NCBI GenBank assembly: GCA_036365455.1
Contig: JAWQUS010000009.1
Span: 4,804,001-4,868,000 of the forward strand
DNA length: 64,000 nucleotides
Direction: 5' to 3'
DNA from: Macrosoma leucophasiata
Taxonomy: Eukaryota; Arthropoda; Insecta; Lepidoptera; Hedylidae
This document shows positions 31,983-42,750 of the stretch, in pieces (within the stretch, counting starts at the first letter, position 1; each line of letters opens with the position of its first letter). A model generated the notes under the pieces. The model saw only the letters and a list, made by a program, of their open reading frames with translations. It did not search any database and was not told where the DNA came from. Made by a program: the position numbers and the translations under genes.

Positions 31983-34900
31983 TATTTTTTTTTTTTTTTT
32001 TTTTTTTTATGTCTGAAGATTGACAGACAAGCAAACGGGCCACCTGATGGAAAGTGGTCACCGTCGCCTATGAACATTTGCAACACCAGGGGAGTTGCCA
32101 ACGCGCTGCCAGCCCTGAAGGACTCTTTTGACGCCATTTTTGAAGAACCCCATATTGTAGCACCTAGGGAACACCTCAGAGGGAAGTTCGTTCCACAATT
32201 TACACGTTCTGGGCAGGAACGAACGTGAAAACCGCACCGTTGAGCACTGCCAGGTGTCCAGTCGGTGTGGGTGGAACTTCTCTCTTCGGCGGGTAGTACG
32301 GTGTAGGAAAAGAGACGGTGGCACCATGTCAAACAGTTCCGCAGAGCACTCACCATTGTAGAGACGGTACAACACGCACAGACTCCCAATGTCTCTGCGC
32401 AGGCTCAGATGTTCGAGCCTGTCGGTAAGTCCTGGATCGTTAACAATACGAACGGCGCGTTTTTGTAGGGAGTCAAGTGGACCAAGCTGGTATTTGGGGG
32501 CTCCCGCCCACAAATGAGAGCAGTATTCCAGATGGGGCCGCACTTGGGCCTTATAAAGCTGTAGTAGCTGCCCCGATGTGAAATACTGCCTCGCTTTGTT
32601 AAGCACCCCCAACTTTTTGGATGCCAACTTGGTCTTACACTCAATATGACTCCCGAATTGCACTTCGTTCGATATGTCAACGCCCAGGATACCGATACTC
32701 TTACCAATGGCAAGCGGAGTGCCCTGGAACTGTGGTGCTACAATGAATGGGGTTTTTTTAGCGGTGAACGCGCAGACTTGTGTCTTCGAGGGGTTGAACT
32801 GCACTAAATTGAGTCGACCCCAATCTGAGACCCGCTCCAGAGAGTGCTCGACTTCAGACACAAGTCTAGTCCTGCTTTCTTCGATAAGTGTCCGAGAGGC
32901 ATTTGCACGGCTTGTATAGTGTGCATCTCCCGTGCTATCATCCGCATAGCAATGAAAATTGGAGTTTTGCTCCAATATTTCATTGATATGCAGAAGAAAA
33001 AGCGTGGGAGATAGCACAGAGCCTTGCGGCACACCAGCGTTGATAGGTAGTCTGTCTGAGCGCTGACCGTCAACTAAGACTTGTATATAACGCTCAGACA
33101 GAAAGCTGGCTGTCCAGTTGCATAGCCTCTCGGGAAGACCGTAGGATGGAAGTTTCGCGAGGAGTGCCCTGTGCCAGACCCGGTCAAAGGCCTTAGCAAT
33201 GTCCAGGCTTACAGCCAATGCCTCCCCACTCTTGTCCAAGGCGTGGGACCAATGGTGCGTAAGATATACTAGAAGATCACCAGCAGATCTGCCATGACGA
33301 AATCCATATTGGCGGTCACTGATCAGCTGATGATCCTCTAGATACTGCAGCAGTTGAGTATTGATCACACGCTCCATGACTTTACAGAGTAGGGAGGTTA
33401 TTGCTATGGGCCTATAATTGGCCGGGTCACTGCGATCCCCTTTTTTGGGTATCGGGTGCACGAGGGCGGTCTTCCACGCAGACGGTACGGTTCTTTGATC
33501 GTAGGAAAGCGAGAACAGGCGCGTCAGAACGGGGGTCAGCTCGGGAGCGCACATCTTCAACACCACCGCAGGGACGGAGTCCGGCCCACTCGACTTCTTG
33601 ACGTCAAGGGATAAAAGAGCTCGCCTGACGTTCTTCTGAGTGAATTTGACGTCAGGCATAGAGCTTTCACAGCGCGGGATGGTAGGCGCTGTGATACCCA
33701 TGTCGTCAAGAGTCGAGTTTGAGGCAAAGAGGCTGCCCAGAAGGTCAGCTTTCTCTTTTGCCGTGTGGGCCAGGCTATCGTCAATTTTACGCAGTGGTGG
33801 GAAAGATGACCGACAAAAATTCCCTTCGATAGCTTTGGCAAGAGACCAATAGGCACGGCTCCCGGGAGGGTGCCTCATTAGTTTCCTGCCAACTCTACCG
33901 ATGTGCTTCGACTTCGCTTTGGCCATGCGCCGCTTAGTGGACCTGGATGCAGCGTTGAGTGCTCTCTTAAGGCCGGAGGCATTAGGATCCTTACAAGCGT
34001 GAGCCGCAGTCCAGGTTCTGTAAGCCTCCTGCTTGTGACTAGAAGCCACAGCACAGGACTTATCGAACCAGGGCTGGTACTGTCCGCCAATGGATACCAC
34101 AGAGTACGGAATGTAACATTCCATTCCCTGGTGTATCACATCGGTTACAGCATCGGCACACGTGCTCGGATCTTCCGACGAGAAACAAAGCTGCCTCCAT
34201 GGGTAGGACGTCAGGAACTCCCTCAGTCCATCCCAGTCTGCCGACCTGTAATGCCACACTTGTCGAGTTGCCGAGGGCCGCAGCGGCGCTCGAACCGACA
34301 ACGAGGTTTTTGTGCGTACCAGACAGTGGTCCGAGGATCCTAAGGGAGCCTCGACCACCACCTGATAGTTGGCAGGATGTGAGGTCAGCAGAAGATCCAG
34401 CAAAGAGGCAGTGTGACCCTCGACATCTGGTATCCGGGTAAACCCGGTTACAACTTGTGAGAGTCCATTAGCCAACGCGAAATCGTGTGCAGATCTTCCA
34501 GCGAAGTCCGTGATCCGGGAACTCAACCACTCCGTATGGTGTGCGTTAAAGTCACCAAGAATCACCAACTCCGCAGAAGGATACTGCACAAGCACTGTGT
34601 CGACCACCTGTTGGATGTGCTCGAATAAGCGGGCTGTCTCCCCGTCTCCGCTATAGGACCTGTACACGCACGCGTATATTCGGGTAGATCCACCGTAATC
34701 CACGCGTGCCCACAATAGCGACAGGTCCTTGTCTTCAAAATGGTCAAGACGGCGACAACAGACATCCTCTCGGACATACAGACATACCCCGGCGCGGCGA
34801 ACGAAAGTGTTCTCCAGAGTATAGCCGGGGTAAGTAAGGTACGATGTGTCAAGTGGAGAGGATATTTGTGTCTCCGTCAGAAAGAGTAGGGCTGGCTTAG

Positions 34901-35735
34901 CCGTTTCAAGGTGGTGGTGAACGGCGTTAAGGTTGGTATGTAAACCCCTGATGTTGCACATGTCCACAGTAAATGTGGGAGGGGCGTCCGCTGCGTTACT
35001 ACTCTTTTTTTTCTTTTTGACCATTTTTTTTAATCTTCCTAACAGCGTCGGATAGGGGAAATAATGATGTGCACCGTATCGACCGCCCGAGGGGCAAAGT
35101 TGCAGGTGCATCAGACCATCTGCACACAGAGGTGGTGCAATTTGCTGGTCCGGGGGACGGAAGGACCCCCGATCCCCCCCGTGCACAGGCGCCGGGCCCA
35201 CTCCGGTCTCTTACTCCGGCACGACGACTGCACACGGGACTTAACACCGGTTGGCGGGACAGCCTCCCAGGCCAGAGTTTAATAGAGAGGCCTGGGTTCG
35301 GGTCCCCTACTGACCGGCGGGCGGCAGCGGACCGTTACCGTTTCATCGGCTCTCCCTGGCCCCCGGGCCAACATGTTGCGCCCCTGAGCGCAAGATGTCC
35401 TTACACATACCGGCCCCGGGGGCGGACAACACGGTGCACATCAAGGATAGGAACGAGGAAGAGGATAGGGGGAGGGGAGGGGGGGACTGGCTCTCAGGCT
35501 CGGAAGCCGGAACACGCCCGAAGACGTTTGGCGGCAGATTACGACCTGAGGGTGGTAGCTAGCCAGGCAGGACCCAAGGGACCTTACCACCAAGCAGGAC
35601 ACTAGGAGGGATTACGCTGGTAGTGCCGACCCAGCAACCATGTGGAACCAGTCGCCAGAGCCTTGTTTGCTGGTCGGCAGGGTGCACCACGTGCAGGTAA
35701 GGTTGGCTGCGGCACCAGGATGGTAAGGCGCCACT
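31983..35735 (-). mobile_element. Jockey/CR1-like LINE, apparently intact coding frame
   Basis: On the minus strand a GC-rich leader (about 35735 down to 35202) precedes one long ORF, and a poly-A tail appears as poly-T at 31985-32009. The last bases before the tail (GGTGGCCCGTTTGCTTGTCT, then CATAAAA) resemble the SINE-A 3' end. Both flanks have similar TTATATTTT-containing sequence (31981 and 35749), but a target duplication cannot be proven next to poly-A. No ORF1 is seen; the 5' edge is uncertain. Confidence 0.85.
32058..35201 (-). CDS. LINE polyprotein: AP endonuclease and reverse transcriptase (1047 aa)
   Basis: The frame is unbroken. The endonuclease begins near residue 80: DMCNIRGLHTNLNAVHHHLE, FLTETQIS, RRAGVCLYVREDV, GDFNAHHTEW near residue 215 and GSSDHCL near residue 292. 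The reverse transcriptase follows: KKSSGPDSVPAVVLK, NYRPIAITSLLCKVMERVI, QYGFRHGRS, LDIAKAFDRVWH, NAGVPQGSVLSPTLFLLHIN and catalytic YADD near residue 751. The C-terminal end (FLPRTCKLWNELPSEVFP) is typical of the group. The true start may be the Met before the VKKKKK run (near residue 60) rather than the first one. Both enzyme centres look complete, so this copy could be active or recently inserted. Confidence 0.92.
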   Translation of the reverse strand: MGPAPVHGGDRGSFRPPDQQIAPPLCADGLMHLQLCPSGGRYGAHHYFPYPTLLGRLKKMVKKKKKSSNAADAPPTFTVDMCNIRGLHTNLNAVHHHLETAKPALLFLTETQISSPLDTSYLTYPGYTLENTFVRRAGVCLYVREDVCCRRLDHFEDKDLSLLWARVDYGGSTRIYACVYRSYSGDGETARLFEHIQQVVDTVLVQYPSAELVILGDFNAHHTEWLSSRITDFAGRSAHDFALANGLSQVVTGFTRIPDVEGHTASLLDLLLTSHPANYQVVVEAPLGSSDHCLVRTKTSLSVRAPLRPSATRQVWHYRSADWDGLREFLTSYPWRQLCFSSEDPSTCADAVTDVIHQGMECYIPYSVVSIGGQYQPWFDKSCAVASSHKQEAYRTWTAAHACKDPNASGLKRALNAASRSTKRRMAKAKSKHIGRVGRKLMRHPPGSRAYWSLAKAIEGNFCRSSFPPLRKIDDSLAHTAKEKADLLGSLFASNSTLDDMGITAPTIPRCESSMPDVKFTQKNVRRALLSLDVKKSSGPDSVPAVVLKMCAPELTPVLTRLFSLSYDQRTVPSAWKTALVHPIPKKGDRSDPANYRPIAITSLLCKVMERVINTQLLQYLEDHQLISDRQYGFRHGRSAGDLLVYLTHHWSHALDKSGEALAVSLDIAKAFDRVWHRALLAKLPSYGLPERLCNWTASFLSERYIQVLVDGQRSDRLPINAGVPQGSVLSPTLFLLHINEILEQNSNFHCYADDSTGDAHYTSRANASRTLIEESRTRLVSEVEHSLERVSDWGRLNLVQFNPSKTQVCAFTAKKTPFIVAPQFQGTPLAIGKSIGILGVDISNEVQFGSHIECKTKLASKKLGVLNKARQYFTSGQLLQLYKAQVRPHLEYCSHLWAGAPKYQLGPLDSLQKRAVRIVNDPGLTDRLEHLSLRRDIGSLCVLYRLYNGECSAELFDMVPPSLFLHRTTRRREKFHPHRLDTWQCSTVRFSRSFLPRTCKLWNELPSEVFPRCYNMGFFKNGVKRVLQGWQRVGNSPGVANVHRRR

Positions 35736-36699
35736 TACACCCCAAAATTATATTTTCTTTTTGTATGTGAGCAAAGTAACATATTGACTCTATGTGTACT
35801 GTACGAATAGAGTCGAAATTATTACAGCTTGTCGACCTTAGCCTCAATTCTGCTCCTGAAGCTCTGAAGCTTATATTAAAGTGATGAAACTAATATAATA
35901 AAGAGGAAACATTTGTGTTTTTGTATGTATGTTTGTAACGTTTTCACACATAAACTACTAGACCGATTTTAAAAATTAATTGACCAGTTATGATTTTCGA
36001 AATTAACCAATATTTTTCGAAATATATTGACAAATAAATATAGGTTAGGTTAGGTTGTATAGTGCGGGAGCCAAACGTGCGAAGCGATGGTGCTGCGGTA
36101 GCGGCCGGCGAAGCGCCAGAGTCGAACTTTCTGTTCGCTGCCGTAAAGTGAAGTTGGCGAAACGTTTGTAGATGAAACTGAAAAGTCCTTAGGATGATAT
36201 GTTTATGGTTTATAGATAAATTTGACTAATGAACTACTTAATCAAATGTTGGTATACAGTTCCAGAATCTAGAGTAGTAATTCCTATATTTAACCGCCTT
36301 CAAAAAGAAGGTCCTCAATTCGGTTGTTATGTTTCTTTACACCGTACACCGATCATGCCGAGGTGTTTGTTAACGATGTAATTTTTTAAAGTTGTAATAA
36401 TAACACTAACATTTTAAAATATTTTTTTTTTCCAAAACTTATTCCACTTTCATAACCAGAAAACCTTACGATTGTTTGGTTCGAAGTCAGTAATTTTTTG
36501 TATAAAGTTTTTTTTATTCAGATATTTTTAACTAACACAACAGTATTGAGCACCAAGCCGCATCAAATATTCCAGCCAATTTGGGACCTCCAATGAAAAT
36601 TATAGAGAGGTGAAATGCAAAATATAGTAACGAACAATTTGATCATATTTGTATTATACTTAGCTTAGATAGAAATTGTAAAAAATCTTGCGTGAGGAT
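35736..36699. other. Mostly unassigned; small GC-rich patch
   Basis: At 36043-36060 there is TAGGTTAGGTTAGGTT, which resembles the insect telomere repeat but is only about three units long. It continues into a GC-rich ~120 bp patch (GCGGTAGCGGCCGGCGAAGC) of unknown origin. The rest is AT-rich. Confidence 0.4.
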
Positions 36700-36860
36700 A
36701 AGTTTCAGTGACAAGGGTCCAACACGTAGGGACCGTTTAGGAAATTGAATATTTAATACAAAGTGATACCGCCAGCGCCAGCCGGAGGTCTGCTAGGTAT
36801 GGCTGCATCAATATTAAGGTCCTCTACAGGCTTTTCTCTCGAGTCTCTCTGACTTTTGGA
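36700..36860 (+). repeat. Decayed copy of the 24740 repeat
   Basis: It shares GGGTCCAACACGTAGGGACC, CAAAGTGATACCGCC-like and GGCTGCATCAATA blocks, in order, with 24800-24920. Confidence 0.55.
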
Positions 36861-37020
36861 GGTAACCGTGTATTTTGCACAAATTTTAGCATTACTACAA
36901 TGCTTTGAGTTGAAGTGAAAAACGAATGACCAAAAGATACGGTCTCAGATTCAATAACTGGCCGAAGTCAAATTTTTCTTCCATTTTTTTCATTAGAACC
37001 TTCTTAACCCAAAACTGTTA

Positions 37021-37095
37021 AGTATGTATCTTCACGCCAGGTCCCTAACGGGGTAGGCAGAGAGTGTAGAGCGCCAGACATCCCGGTTCAGACAA
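37021..37095 (-). repeat. LINE-like tail fragment (RSTLSAYPVRDLA type)
   Basis: The minus strand reads GATGTCTGGCGCTCTACACT and CTCTGCCTACCCCGTTAGGG. It matches the end of the fragment at 40452-40645. Confidence 0.65.
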
Positions 37096-37656
37096 ACCTC
37101 TCGTGCCTCGTCAAACTGTTAAGTATCACTTAATAAATCCGATGAACCCTAAATCTCATTCCCAGCTTTAGTTTCCTACTGTCACCAAACTCCAATGCAG
37201 TTAAATATTAGTTAGTTCAAATAATAAACTTTACCTCTATTCTAATTCAGTCTAGAGTCTAAAGCTTATACTGTTACTGTTCACTTTACTAACTTACTAT
37301 GCGACATTAATATTGAATAAACTAAATCACTTTATTAAGTATACTTAACCTCAATGAAGCTGACGAGATGAGCGGCTCGGCTTCTAATAATGCAATTAAG
37401 TAACTGTCTGATAACTTTGTAAAAATAACTTCAGACTCCTTTAATTTATTGGACGAAAAATTTTGACATGTGTCAATTAAGCTCGAATTTTATACTTGAT
37501 TTGTTTTATTTTAAAATGGCATCGCTTATACGCATATTGCCAGTGTCAGGGTCAAAACGATATTTCGCATTTTATACTTAGAATATCTTAATACACTCAA
37601 CTAATAATCATCTTCTTTAAATGGCCAATAACAAGTTTTAAGCATAACTACTTAGG

Positions 37657-37752
37657 AGTGAGATTGAATGCAAAATGCAAATACGCAAACCCCGATGCAA
37701 ATACGCAAACCCCGAGGGGTTTGCGTATTTGCATTTTGCATTCAATCTCACT
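37657..37752. repeat. Perfect 37-bp inverted repeat with a duplicated 20-mer
   Basis: The arms 37657-37693 and 37716-37752 are perfectly complementary. The spacer (37694-37715) holds a second copy of the 20-mer ATGCAAATACGCAAACCCCG (37675-37694 and 37695-37714), so the right arm can pair with either copy. Confidence 0.92.
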
Positions 37753-37847
37753 TTCTTTACTTAATAGATACGTAGGTATGACGATTTTTGAAAAACGATA
37801 TCGTTAATTACGCAGGTTCAAACCCCGCCCGAAGTAAAATTTTTATT

Positions 37848-38055
37848 TTGACGACATGGTTAGTCCAGTGGTGTGAGACGACCGTCTGATTCGAAGGGTT
37901 CGATTCCCGCATGAGGACAAATATTTGTATGGCCTACAGATATTTGTGTCGGGTTTGGGTGTTTGTACATGTGTTGTATGTGTACAACGGCACCCACGAC
38001 ACAGGTTTATACCCAGTGTGGGGCTGTGAGTATAAGCGTAATTTATTTTATTTAT
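37848..38055 (+). repeat. tRNA-derived SINE, copy 2
   Basis: Best-preserved copy: box A TAGTCCAGTGG and a perfect box B GGTTCGATTCC, then the shared body and a TTTA-rich tail. Confidence 0.85.
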
Positions 38056-39664
38056 TTCCATTTTCTTTAAAATCATCAATCATATTTTCAAAAGTGTTTC
38101 GCCGATAAGCAAGTTGGTTCTTCTAACATTATTTCAAATATCGTATCAAAATCTATGACATGTATGACTATATATCACATTACTAAAAGTAAGAGCAAAA
38201 ACATTGCTTACGACAGAGGTGGATATGAGTTTTATGTACATTTTATATAAATTAAAAATAAGTACGTATGTAGTACTTATTTTTAATTTATAGAAACAGC
38301 GAACCGGAAAACAATAGTCTACAATATCACACATGACAATGTCGGATTATTTCCCGTAGAATCATAACGCAAACAGTACCATATGCACCCACCCGAGGAA
38401 CAATCCCACTAATGCGCGCGCAGACATTTGCAATAAAAACTCCATTCTGCAAACAATGCCATATCTCGAAAACCCACACTCCAATAGACACATTTTTACT
38501 ATTCCCTTTGCCATCAACCGAAAAAAAGTTACGCGAATCTATGATCTACGAAATAAGGACCAAAATCATAATTTTGACAAACGATTATAAAATTGTCTCT
38601 ACATATTAAAATTTATTTGGGGTCAAAGTGCGGCGGCGCTCCACCGCGACGACATGTGCCTTAAAGGGTTAACCACGGGTTAAAACACTTTTGTTTTCTT
38701 TATGGTTTTTCAAACAAAGGGTAAAGGGTAACAAGTTCGCGCCCGCCACCCACTGGGTTTATTATTTTTGGCCAAAAAGAGATTTATGTCGAAAAAAATT
38801 GACGACTCTATTTACAGATATTATTATTAACAGATATTAATCGTGGAGAATGTTAAGGTGCATAAATCCATTTTGCAAAAAATATATAAATACTTTATAT
38901 TTTTCTACTCCGTTTAATTAAAAAGTAACCACTACTTATAAAGTATTACGAATATACGCATGTCAGACAATGTACAATAACTTATGTTACTACATAATAA
39001 TATGTAGGTACCCAATAAACTATTACATATAAAATATATCGTGAACTAAATCATTTTAGGGAACATTAAAAGCACAATAATGAATAGAGAATCAACTCTA
39101 CATTAGATTCCCACTTGTTTCCCTAGCTCAATTTCAAATCGTTTTACAATCTACGAATTTTATTTTAAACCTTACACCAACGTAATATGATCGATTTTCT
39201 GTCTAAAAGTCGACATATTAAACACGTTAACAAGTGGGACTTTTGTACAATTGAATTTAGAAGTGTCGGTGATACCCCTTGAATTTATTTTTTAGCAAAT
39301 GTCGCGGTAGATTATCTGCATTGAAATAAATGGCTCTTCTAATAGGCTGGGGGTGCCATATTTGGTAGATACTTAAAAATTGCATCTGTAAATTAAATGT
39401 AATTGTTTGCTTGTTATATCGATCGGATAGCTTGTGATTTATTTTATTTTTACATTATTAGGGTAACTAACAGCTAGTTATAACAATAAATAGACATGTA
39501 GATACATGTAACCGGGAGTTACAGAAATGAAGGCCAATTATGAGTTACCGCATGTAGAATTAGATGTAAGTATTTGAAACGGTAACAGTAGACGAACGAC
39601 AATTAAAAAAAAACAAAGTAAATTACAAGCAAACAACAACACAGGCACATATAGATTCGTAATG
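38056..39664. other. Unassigned AT-rich stretch
   Basis: A short inverted repeat (AAATTAAAAATAAGTAC at 38249 and its complement at 38274) is present. No gene seen. Confidence 0.4.
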
Positions 39665-39668
39665 CCAT

Positions 39669-40016
39669 TTAATTATTAAAATAAGCATTGTTAAGTAAGC
39701 ATTTAAGCCTACGTACGGGAGTATTGAATAAGTCAATATCCAAAATTTTCTTAACTAGGGTATTAAATAAGCGACACGCTCTTATAAGAAATGAGTTCTG
39801 CCTATAGTTAGTCCTAACTAAAGGAACACAAAGAATGTTGGGTTTCCTCAATGCAACTCTGCTCGCACACAACCCAATTTTTTCCAAAAGTTCAGGGCAA
39901 TAATATTTGTAACACAAATGTAACTTCTTATTGATTATGTACAGATATGGCGCAGTGAGAGGAAGCATAATGTAGAAAGCAAATAATATGTATTTATATT
40001 CAGTAATTAGTCTCAT
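39669..40016 (-). pseudogene. LINE reverse-transcriptase C-terminal fragment
   Basis: 115 codons open on the minus strand read CPELLEKIGLCASRVALRKP, then VPLVRTNYRQNSFLIRACRL and FNTLV. In insect non-LTR polyproteins a CPxLL block followed by VPxxRTNYxxNSxxxRxCxxFN marks the far C-terminus after the reverse transcriptase. Nothing of the catalytic domain is upstream, so it is a 5'-truncated relic. Confidence 0.65.
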
Positions 40017-40451
40017 TAGGTACCATTAAAAACATAATTATACCGATTTAAGACTTCGTACGTCAAACTAATTTCGTTCATGACATAGGTACGTAATTAA
40101 GCTTTGAACCTCCCTTATTATAATACAAATAATTAATTACAAAGCATTTATTATTTAAATTTAGTTTAGTTGCTGAACAATGTAGGCGTTGTTTGGAGTT
40201 CATAAGTTCACGTTTGATTGGCAAACTAAGTGGGCCGAACTAACACACTGAGTTTGCCTGTAGAACATGATACTAAGTTTACTTAATGCTTATCCTGAAA
40301 TTGTAGACCATTCAATTAGATATTCCAAAGCACCTACTTCAGATAACATTCACCATTAGTTACCAAAACGATCAATTGTAACATTAACGTATTGAATCAG
40401 TTTTATTCAGTAGTATGCCAATAAATTCCACCATAAATCAATTCTGATACA
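40017..40451. other. Unassigned stretch
   Basis: Nothing recognised. Confidence 0.4.
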
Positions 40452-40645
40452 CCAAGACTGATCTACCATGACCAAATAGGTCGAGTTCTGTCTGATGGTG
40501 GTGTCAAAAGTCTTAGGAATCGGCGTGCATGTATGAAGAGAATGATGAGGGTAGACGAGGTACGAGTGGTATCTCAGGACCGGAATATCTGGCGCTCTAC
40601 ACTCTCTGCCTACCCCGTTAGGGACCTGGCGTGAAGATACATAAC
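40452..40645 (+). repeat. LINE-like 3' coding end and tail
   Basis: A frame open from 40470 to TGA at 40632-40634 reads DQIGRVLSDGGVKSLRNRRA, CMKRMMRVDEVRVVSQDRNI and WRSTLSAYPVRDLA. The nucleotide sequence recurs at 54302-54408 plus 54640-54715, and in part at 37021-37095. The NRRACMKR and SAYP motifs seem to mark the end of an insect retroelement protein; I cannot name the clade. Confidence 0.6.
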
Positions 40646-41832
40646 ATAAATCAATTTAATGTTATATTTTTTTCATGTTTTAGCATTTTTTATCTACGCC
40701 ACATGTACGCAATCGTTTTGTTGCTGTACATGAACAAATGAAAACACAAGTAGTTTCTTATTTTTCGATTAAAAATATCAATTATAAACGCGAAGAAGGA
40801 GCAACTCGAAAGAGCTATGAAATATAGAGACGAGATAACAAAACTGGCGAGCTTGAATAGTCATTAACAGAGATGGGAATTATTATACCTAGTGAGGTCA
40901 CCACTAAACGGTGGTAGTGCTTTGTTATCGACAGCGCTTTATTTATTTTGCTATCTCTGCAATAATATTATGGATGACTTCGGAGACGACGTACATTATG
41001 GTATCTTTAAAGTTATAGCCCTTTAGAGTAACAATTCTAAATCAAAGATTCTGAAAATAATATCTAATTGTAATGGTTATCTTATTAATACCTGTTATAT
41101 TCTACAATGTCTATGAACTTGTTCGTCGTTAGATACTAGTATTATTAAAGAAGGAATTCAGTTTTTTGGCGGGAACCTTGAAAGAGGCGTATGGTGCTCT
41201 TATTTTATTTCATTTCCTTGGTGTATTTTTAAGTTATATTGAAAAAAGTTGGTGGCATTTTGTTTGATATAGGTTTGTTACAGTGCCCGTGTCTAGTGAA
41301 ATAGAATAACAGTGCGAAAACACGACCTTTCAGGTTGCCTCCAAAACTTCATTGTAAATGTTCTGGTAAAGTAGCCATCGCTTTACTCGAATAACTTGAT
41401 TGTAACTCACTTGACTGACATATTATACTTGATAACTTATATACTTGATACTTACATATTATACTTGATGACTATATTAAACTAACTATTTCGCTGCTTA
41501 AATAAATACGAAATATCGTTTTACTTGACACTGGCAATATGCGTAATAGCAATGCCATAATACAAAAAAAAAAAAAAAAAAAAGAAGGTAATTTTATTTA
41601 AATCTTGGTTTTTATTTACACAAAATGTACTTACAAGAATCCAATTACGAAAATTTTGTGGAAGATCTTGATTAAGTCTTGTGGAATATTAAATATGTAT
41701 TTCAAAGACTTTGTTATCTTTTATTCACAAAGAAAACAGAACAGGAAATTGCAATTATTCTGTGTAATATTAAAAGAGATAAGTTGTTTTTTATGTAATG
41801 AAGGTGGTACCTATACACGTATTAATAACTGT
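40646..41832. other. Unassigned stretch
   Basis: Includes a poly-A run at about 41566-41583. No gene seen. Confidence 0.4.
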
Positions 41833-41910
41833 TTACACTGCAGCCTATAGACACAAGCAGAAAGACTTGAGGTCAAAATGCAAAAGCATTGCCACCCCTG
41901 AGTTAGTTTA
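41833..41910 (-). repeat. SINE-A fragment
   Basis: Matches the CTGCAGCCTATAGACAC to CCACCCCTGAG part of the family. An open frame of 103 codons on the minus strand just beyond (42010-42321) has no family signal. Confidence 0.6.
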
Positions 41911-42657
41911 AGTGCTTAAAGATTTAGCTTTAACACCATGTACTAGGTATCTTTAATATCATGTGGTCTTCTATAATATCAAATATTGATATTATTTTTA
42001 TTACAATAGTCACTGCCAATTCTTTGAATTCATAAATAGAATTGCTTTTAAAAAATAAAGTGCTCTTCTCTTTGGCTGCTTCTTACGTACTCTAAGCAAA
42101 AATTGTTTACGCATTTTTATTGCCTGCTTATATCTATACGGTAAACCATATTCAGAAATAACATTCAAGCATTTATTATTCCCAGAAGTAGATACTGTGT
42201 CATCGCAAATAGAGTATTCGGTAATAAAAAGACGCGTGCAAATACGTATATTGTTCACGCCGCCACAAACATTCCAGTCAGCGTGACATAAGGTGTCAAT
42301 GTTCACCAATTTACTGACCATTCACAAAACACGGATAAAAGATGGCTAACAAAAAAAAATGAAGTGCCCATTTGCCCTGTTGCCCCTCTTGAACCCACAT
42401 ATGCATAAATTATGCACAATCATCTGGCGATATCGACCACTCGTGTTTGAATATTGAATAGGGATCATTTATATCATTTGAATACCATTGAAAAAATAAC
42501 ATCTCATACTCTATCGTAGAGTCCTTTTCGTAAGGTCTTTCGTAGTCTTTCTAATATACGAGTATATAGGTAAATCTAAGTTTAAAATGTGTAAATAGGA
42601 TGTAGATAATATGCATTCTAGTGAGGAGGATTAAAAAGAAAAAATAAATTATGTTCA

Positions 42658-42750
42658 CTGGTGGATAAACTCCAGCGAGGCGAGGCGAGCCAGCAAAGGC
42701 GTAGGCACTGTCGAAATATCTAATCCATCTGCCGCTGGTAGAATTCAGGA
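42658..42750 (+). repeat. SINE-A head, degenerate
   Basis: CACTGGTGGATAAACTCCAG, GGCGTAGGCACT and TCTGCCGCTGGTAG align with the family head. Confidence 0.45.

Noticed and set aside
33401..35605. Several long frames opposite the LINE polyprotein and its leader
   Set aside because: They are antisense or shifted readings of GC-rich LINE sequence, with no domain.
36043..36060. Telomere repeat (TTAGG)n
   Set aside because: Only about three units, not a tract.
42010..42321. 103-codon minus-strand frame
   Set aside because: No family signal; composition and position do not support a gene.
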